Assembly: GCA_001560915.1 (NCBI GenBank)
Contig: CP014214.1
Span: 1,488,001 to 1,552,000 of the forward strand
Source of the DNA: a methanogenic archaeon ISO4-H5
GTDB lineage: Archaea > Thermoplasmatota > Thermoplasmata > Methanomassiliicoccales > Methanomethylophilaceae
Direction of reading: 5' to 3'
DNA: 64,000 nt
A program made the translations under genes and the position numbers. Positions 1 to 8,440 of this stretch are shown here, piece after piece. Each line of letters opens with the position of its first letter. The stretch's first letter is position 1. The notes under the pieces are model-generated. The model worked only from the letters and a program-made list of their open reading frames with translations. It was not told the DNA's origin and did no database searches.

Positions 1-681
1 CGGGATCGCAGGTTCGCCGTACTGCAGGAACTGCACCAGGGGACGGGTTCCCCTGCCGAAGAAGCGTATTCCGTACGATACCTCCATGTCCCCGCGGTCC
101 ACGGCATCCTGCAGTATTACACGGTTCCATCCGACCAGCTTCGATTCACGGCTGTCCTGAAAATCCCCTATAGCGCCGATGACTGCGAGATATGCCAGAT
201 CGGTATTGTTGGGGTCGATTGCACGGGACAGGAGATAGGTCATACCGGCTCCGCTGACCTCGTAGGAACCTGATGCCCCGTAGAGATGGGGGTTAAGCTG
301 ATAGGAGGCGCTGAACGCATCGAGCATCGACTGTCCGCTGCGCCACTTGGTATCCGGTACGTGGTGGTCGGTGACCACTATACCGCTGCGGGTGAACTGC
401 CCCATATAGGCACTGCCGAGGTCGCATATCCAGACATAGTCGCTTGGGTCATTGTTGATCTTCTCGACGGTCTCCTCGGTGATCTTCTTCTCGAAGGAAA
501 GGGTGTAGGTCTTGCCGAGACGGCGGAGGGTCTCCGCCGCGATGGCTCCCGCGGTTATTCCGTCTGCATCGATGTGGGTGATCACATCGACAGTGCGTGC
601 ACTCATGAGAGCGGAAGCAGCACGCTTCAGATCGGTCAGAAGTCTCGGCGGGAGACTTACGGAGGCCTCTTCTTCGGACAT
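1..681 (-). CDS. DHH-family phosphoesterase, RecJ-like (3' end outside window)
   Basis: I translated this frame by hand because it runs off the window edge; 227 codons are visible from ATG at 681. It carries the DHH-family metal-binding signatures HIDADG (about residues 36-41) and TDHH (about 104-107), as in archaeal RecJ/GAN-like single-strand exonucleases and related DHH phosphoesterases. The missing C-terminus should hold DHHA1, so exonuclease versus oligonucleotidase function cannot be decided. It is divergent from the phosphoesterase at 742, and an AT-rich box at 711-720 lies at promoter distance from both starts. Confidence 0.8.
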   Translation of the reverse strand, partial: MSEEEASVSLPPRLLTDLKRAASALMSARTVDVITHIDADGITAGAIAAETLRRLGKTYTLSFEKKITEETVEKINNDPSDYVWICDLGSAYMGQFTRSGIVVTDHHVPDTKWRSGQSMLDAFSASYQLNPHLYGASGSYEVSGAGMTYLLSRAIDPNNTDLAYLAVIGAIGDFQDSRESKLVGWNRVILQDAVDRGDMEVSYGIRFFGRGTRPLVQFLQYGEPAIP

Positions 682-710
682 ATTACGGCACTGTATCGTC
701 CCAGCGCTAT

Positions 711-720
711 TTCTTTTTAA
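711..720. promoter_or_regulatory. Shared TATA-like box between divergent genes
   Basis: The stretch ttctttttaa lies about 27 nt before ATG 742 on the plus strand and about 30 nt before ATG 681 on the minus strand. It fits a TATA box serving near-leaderless transcripts in both directions. Inferred from spacing only. Confidence 0.45.
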
Positions 721-741
721 GGGAAAGGCTTCCCCACAGCA

Positions 742-1470
742 ATGGGAGCTAAACGCATCAGGGTGATGCCCGGGGTCACCATAACCAACGACCGGTGCCT
801 CATCCTCGACGAAGGACCGACAGCGGTCATCGGGGACCTCCATCTTGGGTACGAGAGCGCACTCGAGGAGGAGGGCATGTTCATACCCCGCATCAACACC
901 GAGTCCGTGCGCGACGCCCTCAACCGCATCGTGGACGATTACGAACCCGCCCGCATAGTCCTGCTGGGAGACATCAAGCACGATTTCAAGAGATCCAGCT
1001 ACCAGGCCCGCGAGGACGTCCGCAGCATCATCAGACTGGTTGACGAGGCCGCGGAGGCCATCGTGATCAGAGGCAACCACGACAACTTCCTGCAGACCAT
1101 CCTCTCCGACACCGGCGTGAACACCCTCGACTACTTCGACATCATGGGATTCCGCCTGGAACACGGACATGTGGATTCCGGAGTGAGGCCCGTGATCATA
1201 GGTCACGAGCATCCCTCCATCAGGATACCGGGGGAACTGAGCGGCTACATGAAACTCCAATGCTATGTGGTGGCCGAGAAGGAGGGAGTCATCGTCATCC
1301 CCCCGTTCAGCCCCTTCGCATCCGGCAACGACCTGAACCCCGGTCAGGATGCTGTCATGGCCCCCGCCCTGAAATCCTGCGACATCCGTCAGGCCAAGGT
1401 ATACGGGGTGTCCGAGATGGGGCTGATGGAGTTCGGGCAACTGGACGATGTCTCTTTACTTACAATATAA
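742..1470 (+). CDS. Archaeal metallophosphoesterase (MJ0037/SbcD-like family)
   Basis: A 242-residue calcineurin-like phosphoesterase with all metal-binding blocks: GDLH (31-34), GDIKH (76-80), GNHD (111-114), HGH (141-143) and GHEH (154-157). The size and motif order fit the archaeal single-domain SbcD-like family. Its substrate is unknown; nuclease or phosphodiesterase activity is inferred from the fold. The neighbouring divergent DHH gene makes a nucleic-acid role plausible. The start ATG at 742 has no clear Shine-Dalgarno sequence and probably gives a leaderless mRNA. Confidence 0.85.
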   Translation: MGAKRIRVMPGVTITNDRCLILDEGPTAVIGDLHLGYESALEEEGMFIPRINTESVRDALNRIVDDYEPARIVLLGDIKHDFKRSSYQAREDVRSIIRLVDEAAEAIVIRGNHDNFLQTILSDTGVNTLDYFDIMGFRLEHGHVDSGVRPVIIGHEHPSIRIPGELSGYMKLQCYVVAEKEGVIVIPPFSPFASGNDLNPGQDAVMAPALKSCDIRQAKVYGVSEMGLMEFGQLDDVSLLTI

Positions 1471-1502
1471 GATGAGTGAAGCGCTGTTAGGGCACTTCCG
1501 AT

Positions 1503-1540
1503 ACCCATCCGATTCTCCTCCGATGGGTGCTTGTTTTATA
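1503..1540 (+). terminator. Hairpin and T-rich tail after the phosphoesterase
   Basis: Arms acccatc (1503-1509) and gatgggt (1522-1528) form a stem followed by the T-rich stretch at 1531-1537. The same T-rich stretch holds the TATA box of the next gene, so the two functions overlap. Confidence 0.4.
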
Positions 1541-1541
1541 C
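1533..1541 (+). promoter_or_regulatory. TATA box of the methyltransferase gene
   Basis: gttttatac sits about 40 nt before ATG 1578. Transcription about 25 nt downstream would leave a short leader containing the aaggag Shine-Dalgarno sequence at 1563-1568. Confidence 0.5.
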
Positions 1542-1577
1542 CTTCAGCGTATTCTTATCCCCAAGGAGTATCATATC

Positions 1578-2645
1578 ATGGCAATGACCCCTAGAGAAAG
1601 AGTACAAGCCGCTATGAACAAAGAGAACCTCGACAGGCCCCCTGTAGCCATCTTCACCCAGTCCGCAACCCTCGGACAGATGGACGCACTCGGAGCAGCA
1701 TGGCCCGAGGCTCACAAGAACCCTGACCTCATGGCAACCCTTGCCGCCGGAACCATCGAGTGTTTCGACATGGAGGGCGCAAGGACCGCATTCTGCCTTA
1801 CCGCAGAGAGCGAGAGGTTCGGCCTCACCGTTGCAGTCGACAAAAAAGACGCAGCACCCATGATTAAAGACCACAGCTACCACTTCGACTGCATGAACGG
1901 AGAGTACGACGATCTTGCAGAGAAGCTCATGCCCGTTGACGAGTTCCTCGCCGGCGGAAGGCCCGCAGTCGTTATCGAGTCCTGCAGGATCCTCAAGGAG
2001 AACAAGGTCAAGGGAGTCAAGAAATGGGACTCCGAGAAATACCCCATCGTTGCAGGAAACACCGGAGTTTTCACCATCTGCGGAAACCTCTGCGACACCG
2101 AGAACATGATCTTCGGTATGATGATGGCTGAGGACGAGGTCAAGAAGTGGACCGCAGCCATGACCCCCTACGTCAAGGCATACACCCAGGCACTCATCGA
2201 CGCTGGAGCAGATGTCGTCCAGTGTTCCGAGCCTTCCGGATCAACCGACATGCTCTCCCCTGACATGTTCGAGACCGCAGCAGGAAAAGCTTGCCGTGAG
2301 GCACTCGGATCCACCAAGGGCGGATTCGGAAACATCCTCCACATCTGCGGAGACACCACCCCCATCCTCGACCAGATGGTCACCGTCTGTAAGGGTATCT
2401 CCATCGAGGAGAAAGTCGACTCCTACACCGCAGTCGAGAAGGTCGGCGACAAGACCGTCCTCGTCGGAAACGTCGGATCCGTCAGGCCTCTCTACCAGGG
2501 AACCGCGGAAGAGACCAGAGATGGCGTCCTGAAGTCCATCAAGGCCGGATTCAACATCATCTCCTCCGGATGCGGAATTGCACCTGCAACTCCCAACGAG
2601 AACATGCAGATGATGTCTGACACTGTCAAGAACTACTCTGCCTGA
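1578..2645 (+). CDS. mtbA: Methylcobamide:coenzyme M methyltransferase, MtbA/MtaA type
   Basis: A uroporphyrinogen-decarboxylase-fold protein of 355 residues that moves the methyl group from a methylated corrinoid protein to coenzyme M, the last step before methyl-CoM reductase in methylotrophic methanogenesis. The zinc ligands of the family are present as H255-x-C257 and C332. I chose ATG 1578 over an upstream in-frame start because aaggag at 1563-1568 precedes it at good spacing and the conserved N-terminus begins here. MtbA (methylamine) and MtaA (methanol) cannot be told apart from sequence alone. No corrinoid protein or substrate methyltransferase lies beside it. Confidence 0.85.
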   Translation: MAMTPRERVQAAMNKENLDRPPVAIFTQSATLGQMDALGAAWPEAHKNPDLMATLAAGTIECFDMEGARTAFCLTAESERFGLTVAVDKKDAAPMIKDHSYHFDCMNGEYDDLAEKLMPVDEFLAGGRPAVVIESCRILKENKVKGVKKWDSEKYPIVAGNTGVFTICGNLCDTENMIFGMMMAEDEVKKWTAAMTPYVKAYTQALIDAGADVVQCSEPSGSTDMLSPDMFETAAGKACREALGSTKGGFGNILHICGDTTPILDQMVTVCKGISIEEKVDSYTAVEKVGDKTVLVGNVGSVRPLYQGTAEETRDGVLKSIKAGFNIISSGCGIAPATPNENMQMMSDTVKNYSA

Positions 2646-2671
2646 ACTGGTAACAGTCACTAAACCTCTTA

Positions 2672-2698
2672 CACAGGCTTCGGCCTGTGGCCCTTTTT
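2672..2698 (+). terminator. Terminator after the methyltransferase gene
   Basis: A GC-rich hairpin, cacaggc-ttcg-gcctgtg (2672-2689), is followed by a T run at 2694-2698. Confidence 0.7.
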
Positions 2699-2761
2699 CT
2701 TCAATTTCAAAAAGCCAGTAAGGTTTATTAACCACAAGTCTATGGTCGGATTACCTTAATT

Positions 2762-2836
2762 GGCTGGGGTAGGCTAGCTTGGTTAGACTGGGGGACTGTG
2801 GATCCCCCGACGTGGGTTCAAATCTCGCCCCCGGCC
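2762..2836 (+). tRNA. tRNA-His (GTG)
   Basis: Acceptor arms gctgggg (2763-2769) and ccccggc (2829-2835) pair. The anticodon arm gggga-ctgtgga-tcccc gives anticodon GTG, and the T arm is gtggg-ttcaaat-ctcgc. The encoded extra G at 2762 (G-1) faces discriminator C73 at 2836, the identity pair specific to tRNA-His. CCA is not encoded. The D stem has one mismatch. Confidence 0.92.
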
Positions 2837-2883
2837 CTTCCTTTTAAAATCCGTCCGGATGTGCGGTTCTCCCGCGTATTAAG

Positions 2884-2904
2884 AAAAATAGGGGTTGTCC
2901 CCCT
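2884..2904 (-). terminator. Terminator of the YcaO gene
   Basis: Read on the minus strand, a hairpin aggggg-acaa-cccct (2890-2904) is followed by a T run (2884-2889), directly after the stop codon at 2912. Confidence 0.6.
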
Positions 2905-2911
2905 TGAAGTT

Positions 2912-4141
2912 TTACTCGGTTTCGGGTCTGATCGGAGGCCACATACCCTGGAGACGTCCGCCTTCCCTCTCGGGATCCATGGTGGAAACCTCGAGACCGG
3001 GGACGATCATTCTAACCGCAGGGACTCCGAGTTCGGGCCTGGTGAGATCCACGGCGATGACCTTATCGAATCCCGCATCCATGAGTTTTCCGAGGACGAC
3101 CTCGATATCATCCAGGACATAGGGCGTGGATTCGTCGGGAATATCCTCCAGATAGATCTGCTTGTCATTGGGTCCGTACCAGAGGCGGTTGAGTTCTTTG
3201 ATCTTCTCGTATCCAAGCTCCTGAGAGGTCTTCTGAAGCTGGGCGTTAATCTTCATTCCGTGCTTGTGGGTCGTACGGCTCTGGGCAACTTCGGTGATGG
3301 CACGGATGGCTGCAATCTGCGGATTGAGGTGAGTACCCACTCCGATGGTCAGAAGCTCTGGGTCTTTGGTGACTGTATCATCGGCTGCAGCTCCGATGGT
3401 GGGCACGCCGATGTCATTGGTCAGGTCCTTCAGATGGATCTTGATTCCCTTCTCCTCGAATTTCGCGATGAGCTGTGCGGGGACCGAATCCTTGTCGCGG
3501 ATCAGCACCTCCGCGTTCGACCTGTCATAGGCCTCAGCAATCGACCAGGCATCCCTCTCGATATCCTCGAAGAGTGCATGCAGGATCGCTTCCTCCATGG
3601 TGTTTCCCGCCGCGATACCGTTGGTATGCCATTTGAAGAGCTGATAGTCTCCCTTGGGATAGTACGGATAGTAGACCGCACACGCGGGAACGAGAATGTG
3701 CTCGCCCCTGAACATCTCGAATCCCCTGCACCAGGCGATCTCGGCATTCCTATAGAAATCCAATACAGGAAGAGGTAAGATGAGATCCGCAGGATCCACG
3801 GTAAGCATCGCTTCGCATGCTTCGTCATAGGTCCCGACCACGATTGGATCGGATTCGCGCTGTTCCGCGCTGTACCTCTCGATGCATTCCATGACGGCAG
3901 AGGCTTCCGCCTGCTCGACGGTCGCACCCTTTCCGTTATAGTATTTGGGCTTGCCGAGGGCGGTCTCCTGACGGTCGATGGAGAACACGGGGATTCCGAT
4001 GTTATCCTTGTCGGTGATGTTCTCGGGCTCACCCATACCTGCCGGCGCCAGCAGAGGCAGTACTTTCTTCAGAGTCTCATCCGGGGGCATGACACGGATT
4101 CCCGTATCGGGGGAGCATTTCGGACAACGGTTTAGAATCAT
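2912..4141 (-). CDS. ycaO: YcaO-domain protein (ATP-dependent thioamide/azoline installer)
   Basis: A 409-residue YcaO protein with the ATP-binding signature region GKGATVEQAEASAVMECIER near the middle of the N-terminal half. In methanogens YcaO with TfuA installs the thioglycine of McrA, and that is the most likely job here, though no TfuA or mcr gene is in the window. The N-terminus carries a CPKC pair (about residues 8-11). Ribosomal-protein S12 accessory-factor labels used for this family in databases are probably misleading for an archaeon. It is transcribed alone, convergent with tRNA-His. Confidence 0.8.
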   Translation of the reverse strand: MILNRCPKCSPDTGIRVMPPDETLKKVLPLLAPAGMGEPENITDKDNIGIPVFSIDRQETALGKPKYYNGKGATVEQAEASAVMECIERYSAEQRESDPIVVGTYDEACEAMLTVDPADLILPLPVLDFYRNAEIAWCRGFEMFRGEHILVPACAVYYPYYPKGDYQLFKWHTNGIAAGNTMEEAILHALFEDIERDAWSIAEAYDRSNAEVLIRDKDSVPAQLIAKFEEKGIKIHLKDLTNDIGVPTIGAAADDTVTKDPELLTIGVGTHLNPQIAAIRAITEVAQSRTTHKHGMKINAQLQKTSQELGYEKIKELNRLWYGPNDKQIYLEDIPDESTPYVLDDIEVVLGKLMDAGFDKVIAVDLTRPELGVPAVRMIVPGLEVSTMDPEREGGRLQGMWPPIRPETE

Positions 4142-4318
4142 GGTCTAACCAGCTTATGCCGAGTGAATCGTATCGATAGTTAAAAAACGATTCTAACGTG
4201 CTGGGATATTAACACGTGTTGCACATCGAGAACCGTCTGGGCAATCGATGTTAACGATAGAAAAGACACATTACAGAGGGACGCGGAACAGCCTACACAA
4301 TTCTGCCGGTTGCCATAG

Positions 4319-4328
4319 GATATAAATC
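4319..4328 (+). promoter_or_regulatory. TATA box of rtcB
   Basis: gatataaatc is centred about 27 nt before ATG 4351, which suggests a leaderless or near-leaderless rtcB mRNA. Confidence 0.55.
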
Positions 4329-4350
4329 TGCAGTCCTGTTAAAGAAGAAC

Positions 4351-5802
4351 ATGGCATGGAACGGCAAGATCGAGAAGATCGATGAAAACAGGTGGAAGAT
4401 CGACAGGGATTACCTTCCCGGCATGAACGCAGACGCGATCATCTACTCCAACGACAATCTCATCAAGCACGTTCTGGAAGACAATTCTCCCCAGCAGGCG
4501 GCCAACGTGGCCTGCATGCCCGGGATCGTCGGCAACTCCATGGCCATGCCCGACATCCACTGGGGCTACGGTTTCCCCATCGGAGGTGTCGCCGCCGTCG
4601 ACGCCTACCAGGGTTCGATCTCCCCCGGAGGAATCGGATTCGATATCAACTGCGGCGTACGTCTGATCAAGACGGACCTCACCCTGCAGGACATCGACGG
4701 AAAGGTGAAGGAACTCATCGACGCACTCTACAAGAATGTCCCTTCCGGACTCGGTTCCAAGGGACTTACCCGTATCGGTCAGAAGGAGCTCTCCGATATC
4801 CTCGACGTAGGTTCGGAATGGGCCGTCGAGAACGGATACGGATGGGAGGAGGACCTCGCCGTCACCGAAGAGGGCGGACACATGAAGGATGCCGACCAGA
4901 CTGGTGTCGGAGAGAAATCCCGCAAGAGGGGTCTCCCCGAATTGGGATCCCTCGGTTCCGGAAACCACTTCCTCGAACTCGATGTGGTGGACGAGATCTT
5001 CGACGAGAGGACCGCCAAGGCCTACGGTCTGAAGAAGGGCGCCATTACCGTCACAGTGCACTGCGGATCCCGCGGATGCGGCCACCAGATCGCCACCGAT
5101 TACCTCCAGAAGATGGAGCACTACGTGAAGACCCAGGCAGTTAATCTTCCGGACAGGCAGCTGGCCTGCGCACCCCTCGCTTCAAGGCTCGGAGAAGAGT
5201 ACTACAGGGCCATGTGCTGCGGAGCCAACTATGCATGGGCCAACAGGCAGATGATTACCCACTGGACCAGGGAATCCTTCGAGCAGGTCCTCGGAGACTC
5301 CGCCGAGAACATGGGTATGAACGTTGTTTACGACGTGGCCCACAACATCGCCAAGATGGAGACCCACGACTACGACGGCCACAAGACCGAGGTCCTGGTC
5401 CACAGGAAGGGAGCCACCCGCGCATTCGCTCCCGGCAGGTCCGAGATTACCCAGAAGTACAGGGATTACGGACAGCCTGTGCTGATTCCCGGCGACATGT
5501 CCACCGGTACCTACGTCCTCGCGGGACGCAAGGGTGCCATGACCGACACCTTCGGTTCCACATGCCACGGTGCCGGCAGACAGATGTCCAGGAAGGCTGC
5601 CATCGAGAACCTCAATCTGGAAACGGTCAGGAAGAAACTGGCTGACGAAGGCATCTACCTCAGGAACGGTTCCGATTCCGGACTCCTGGAGGAAGCTCCC
5701 GACGCATACAAGGATGTCAACGAGATCATCGAGGTCGTCTGCAACGCGGGACTCACCGGAAAGGTTGCTAAGCTCACGCCCATCGGTGTAGTGAAGGGCT
5801 GA
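4351..5802 (+). CDS. rtcB: RNA-splicing ligase RtcB
   Basis: This 483-residue protein is full length for RtcB, which joins 2',3'-cyclic phosphate and 5'-OH ends of tRNA exons using GTP and Mn2+. The metal-site motif DINCGVR lies at 98-104 with the manganese-binding cysteine C101, and GSGNHFLE and the HCGSRG region follow. Many archaeal RtcB genes carry inteins; this one does not. Its stop codon directly abuts the stop of the convergent HD gene at 5803, with no intergenic base. Confidence 0.95.
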   Translation: MAWNGKIEKIDENRWKIDRDYLPGMNADAIIYSNDNLIKHVLEDNSPQQAANVACMPGIVGNSMAMPDIHWGYGFPIGGVAAVDAYQGSISPGGIGFDINCGVRLIKTDLTLQDIDGKVKELIDALYKNVPSGLGSKGLTRIGQKELSDILDVGSEWAVENGYGWEEDLAVTEEGGHMKDADQTGVGEKSRKRGLPELGSLGSGNHFLELDVVDEIFDERTAKAYGLKKGAITVTVHCGSRGCGHQIATDYLQKMEHYVKTQAVNLPDRQLACAPLASRLGEEYYRAMCCGANYAWANRQMITHWTRESFEQVLGDSAENMGMNVVYDVAHNIAKMETHDYDGHKTEVLVHRKGATRAFAPGRSEITQKYRDYGQPVLIPGDMSTGTYVLAGRKGAMTDTFGSTCHGAGRQMSRKAAIENLNLETVRKKLADEGIYLRNGSDSGLLEEAPDAYKDVNEIIEVVCNAGLTGKVAKLTPIGVVKG

Positions 5803-7116
5803 TCAGAGGCCCAGAACTTTTACGGCGGCCTTCTGGACCACTTCACGGGACTCTTCGGGACAGGCCACGGCCAGCGACCAACCGAACGAATCCCTGGACT
5901 GCAGAGCCTTTGCAATGGATGAAGTCTTGACAAGGGATCTGACCTTGCCCTCTTCATTGACTATGGAGACATCGGTCTTACCGATCTTCATCGTCGATCT
6001 GAGATCGGAGGAAGGCGGCATCTCCACACAGACGTCGGCGGTCTCCACGCCGGCACGGTCGGCGATCTCCTTCTCGAGGACCAGACGCTTAGCGGGGGAT
6101 TCGTACTCCGATAGGAGATGTGCCAGATCATCGGTCATCTCCTCGTTGGAAAGGAAGACTGCCTTCTTGTAGAACATGCGGTTCTGCAGTCTGCGCATGA
6201 TACGGGAGGCGTCTCCTCCGCAGGAGAACATGGCCTGCGCCATATCCGCATCGTCCCACAGATACATATCGCGGAGATCGAGACCGGATGCCAGGGCGGC
6301 CTTGGTTATCATGCGATTCATCACCCTGACGGTGGGGTGGAAATACACCGAGGTGTACATCAGGGAACGGGAAACCATCAGACCCTCGGCCGCAGGTGCT
6401 CCGCTGTGGAAAATGCATATCCTGTCGTTGACGACCCTCATGGTCGACAGTATACGGTCAATGTCGATGTTGCCCATGACCACGCCGGTGTAATGAGCAT
6501 CCCTCATCAGGTAGTCCATCTGATCGCAGTCCACGGGTCCGTGGATGATCTGATGGATATAGTCCCTGGAGGGGAAATGGTCGTCGCGGCCCCTCTCGAA
6601 AGTGAGGAGGTCCGATTCACGTTTGGTGGTCTCTGGGTATGCGATGAGATCGCATACGGCCTGGGGGTCGATGCCTTCGGCCTCCATGACCTCGGCCATG
6701 GTCTCCTCTCCGTCGAAGAGGTCCCGGTCCCTCTCGCGGAAGGTCCTGATTTTTCCGAACACCAGATTCCTGGCCAGTTCCATATGGTCCAGGCCGGTCA
6801 CTTCCTCCATGATTCCCTCGAGGGTGTGGGAATAGGGTGCGTGGCAGATGTCATGCAAAAGACCTGCCGCACGGACCTCGTCGCTGTCCTCCTTGGACAG
6901 GGAGATGGCATCCGCCATCTGGCCTCCGAGATGATATGCACCGAGACAGTGTTCGAAACGGGTATGGTTCGCACCGGGGAAAACGAGATTGGCGAAGCCC
7001 AGCTGCTTGACCCCTCTCAGCCTCTGCATCTCGTGCCTGTTGAGGAGTTCGAGGAACGGTCCGTCCACCTTGATGCTTCCGTGGACCGGATCGTGAACTG
7101 TCTTCGCCTGGGTCAT
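5803..7116 (-). CDS. HD-domain phosphohydrolase (COG1078/SAMHD1-dGTPase-like)
   Basis: A 437-residue HD protein with the metal-binding set H51-x4-H56, LLHD (HD at 88-89) and CHAPYSH (91-97), the pattern of the dGTPase/SAMHD1-like archaeal COG1078 family. Likely activity is hydrolysis of nucleotides, inferred from family. I placed the start at ATG 7116 because the longer frame upstream runs into the PUA gene; only 4 nt separate the two genes, so they are co-transcribed. Confidence 0.8.
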   Translation of the reverse strand: MTQAKTVHDPVHGSIKVDGPFLELLNRHEMQRLRGVKQLGFANLVFPGANHTRFEHCLGAYHLGGQMADAISLSKEDSDEVRAAGLLHDICHAPYSHTLEGIMEEVTGLDHMELARNLVFGKIRTFRERDRDLFDGEETMAEVMEAEGIDPQAVCDLIAYPETTKRESDLLTFERGRDDHFPSRDYIHQIIHGPVDCDQMDYLMRDAHYTGVVMGNIDIDRILSTMRVVNDRICIFHSGAPAAEGLMVSRSLMYTSVYFHPTVRVMNRMITKAALASGLDLRDMYLWDDADMAQAMFSCGGDASRIMRRLQNRMFYKKAVFLSNEEMTDDLAHLLSEYESPAKRLVLEKEIADRAGVETADVCVEMPPSSDLRSTMKIGKTDVSIVNEEGKVRSLVKTSSIAKALQSRDSFGWSLAVACPEESREVVQKAAVKVLGL

Positions 7117-7120
7117 GCTC

Positions 7121-7612
7121 TCACTCGCCGGCTTTCCAAAGCTTGTCGCCAACGTTGTTGATGCTCTTGATTGCCTTGCCGGGCTTCTTCGCCTTGAGGT
7201 CCGCTCCCGAGCGGAGGGCCTGTCCGACGGCCAGGGGCACCTGGTTCTTGATGTCCCTGATCCATACGAAGTCCCCTTCCTGGATGGATTCATCAGCATC
7301 AACGATGCCAGGACCCATGCAGTCGGCTCCGTTAGTGAGGAACGGTACGGCACCCATATCAACGGTCACGAAACGTTTCACAGGCTTGTACTTCAGAACT
7401 CCCCTGACAGTCAGGAACGGCTTCTCGTCGATAATGAAACCGAGGATGTCGTTGGACACGATGATAAGGTCCATATCGGTGCTCTCGGCACGGTCGACAG
7501 GTTCGCTGTCTGAGAATACCGGCACGCCGAGAACGGATTCCAGTTCCTCGGAGAGCGCCTTGGTCTCCTTGTTTCTGAGCCTCTTCCTCTTGCGTATTCT
7601 GATGTCTGCCAT
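7121..7612 (-). CDS. PUA-domain RNA-binding protein (MCTS1/Tma20-like archaeal family)
   Basis: A 163-residue protein with a basic N-terminus, a middle DUF1947-type region and a C-terminal PUA fold (TVDMGAVPFLTNGADCMGPG, then a DFVWIRD strand). Archaeal members resemble eukaryotic MCT-1/Tma20, which act on ribosomal subunits; an RNA-binding or translation role is inferred. It is first in a two-gene operon with the HD hydrolase. Confidence 0.75.
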   Translation of the reverse strand: MADIRIRKRKRLRNKETKALSEELESVLGVPVFSDSEPVDRAESTDMDLIIVSNDILGFIIDEKPFLTVRGVLKYKPVKRFVTVDMGAVPFLTNGADCMGPGIVDADESIQEGDFVWIRDIKNQVPLAVGQALRSGADLKAKKPGKAIKSINNVGDKLWKAGE

Positions 7613-7772
7613 AATGGTAGTTAATGTCTAGGCAGGGATAAATGATTGTCGGGCTGGACGTCCTCTAAAATATGGGTACTGCATTGTCGGTTGCATGGTC
7701 GACATCGCGGTATGCGAGATGGATGCTGAGAGGGCACCCTGCAGGGCTCTTAAGCTCCAGCTCGTCAAGGTT

Positions 7773-8411
7773 ATGGTCAACAAAGAAGATTTCGTAGAAC
7801 TCCAGGAATATGACGAAGCGGTATCCATCGAGGATGCCAAGAAAGCATTCCCCGACTACGAGGCATTCATGAAGAGGAACAGGTTCAGCGACAAGAACAC
7901 CCTCTTCCTCATGGACAGGATCAAGAACGAGGAGGACCTGGCGATCCTGAAACCCCTCGCCAAAAAGATCCCCAACGGATGGGTCGACCTCACCAAACTG
8001 GACGAGTCCAAGAAAGCGGAGGTCATGTCCAAATGCAGTCAGACCGACCGCATCAACGCATGGGACAATCTCACCTTCGAGGAGATGGACGAGGCATGTG
8101 CCAGCTGTCCTCTCGCATGGAACAAGGGCAAGGACTGCATCGGTACCTTCGGCCCCGAATCCTCCAAGCTCCCGGAGATCGCCCAGAAGTACAACTGCCC
8201 CATCATCGCATCCGCGATCGATGCTGCGGCCGACGGCAGGAAGTTCTCCGCCGAGGACGCCAAGGAACTCCTCAGGGAATGCGAGGTCCTGAAGCCCGCA
8301 CTCATCGAGGAAGGAAAGATGGCGGCCCACCGCTACTCCGGACCCGTGGAAAGGATGGAGACCATGGCCAAGGCCTGCGTCGCCGAGAACTGCGGATTCT
8401 TCTTTATCTGA
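7773..8411 (+). CDS. Uncharacterised cysteine-rich protein
   Basis: I do not recognise a family. From ATG 7773 the product has 212 residues, with a central block CASCPLAWNKGKDC, later single cysteines, and a C-terminal CVAENCGFFFI. The clustering suggests a metal or iron-sulfur site. The frame is open from an upstream ATG at 7695, but caagg before 7773 and the unprotein-like extra 26 residues favour the shorter form. No membrane segments. It stands alone between a PUA operon and convergent flavoprotein genes. Confidence 0.7.
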   Translation: MVNKEDFVELQEYDEAVSIEDAKKAFPDYEAFMKRNRFSDKNTLFLMDRIKNEEDLAILKPLAKKIPNGWVDLTKLDESKKAEVMSKCSQTDRINAWDNLTFEEMDEACASCPLAWNKGKDCIGTFGPESSKLPEIAQKYNCPIIASAIDAAADGRKFSAEDAKELLRECEVLKPALIEEGKMAAHRYSGPVERMETMAKACVAENCGFFFI

Positions 8412-8423
8412 AACCCGATAAAC

Positions 8424-8439
8424 AGGGCCTTCGGGCCCT
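8424..8439. terminator. Hairpin between convergent genes
   Basis: agggcc-ttcg-ggccct forms a stem in the 29-nt gap between two convergent genes and can serve both strands. The T-rich tract is weak on either side. Confidence 0.45.
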
Positions 8440-8440
8440 A

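Noticed and set aside
688-698. The 11-mer gctgggacgat occurs both upstream of the DHH gene and as the IS481 target site
   Set aside because: One shared 11-mer in 64 kb on two strands is only mildly unexpected, and the two contexts differ relative to the TATA boxes.
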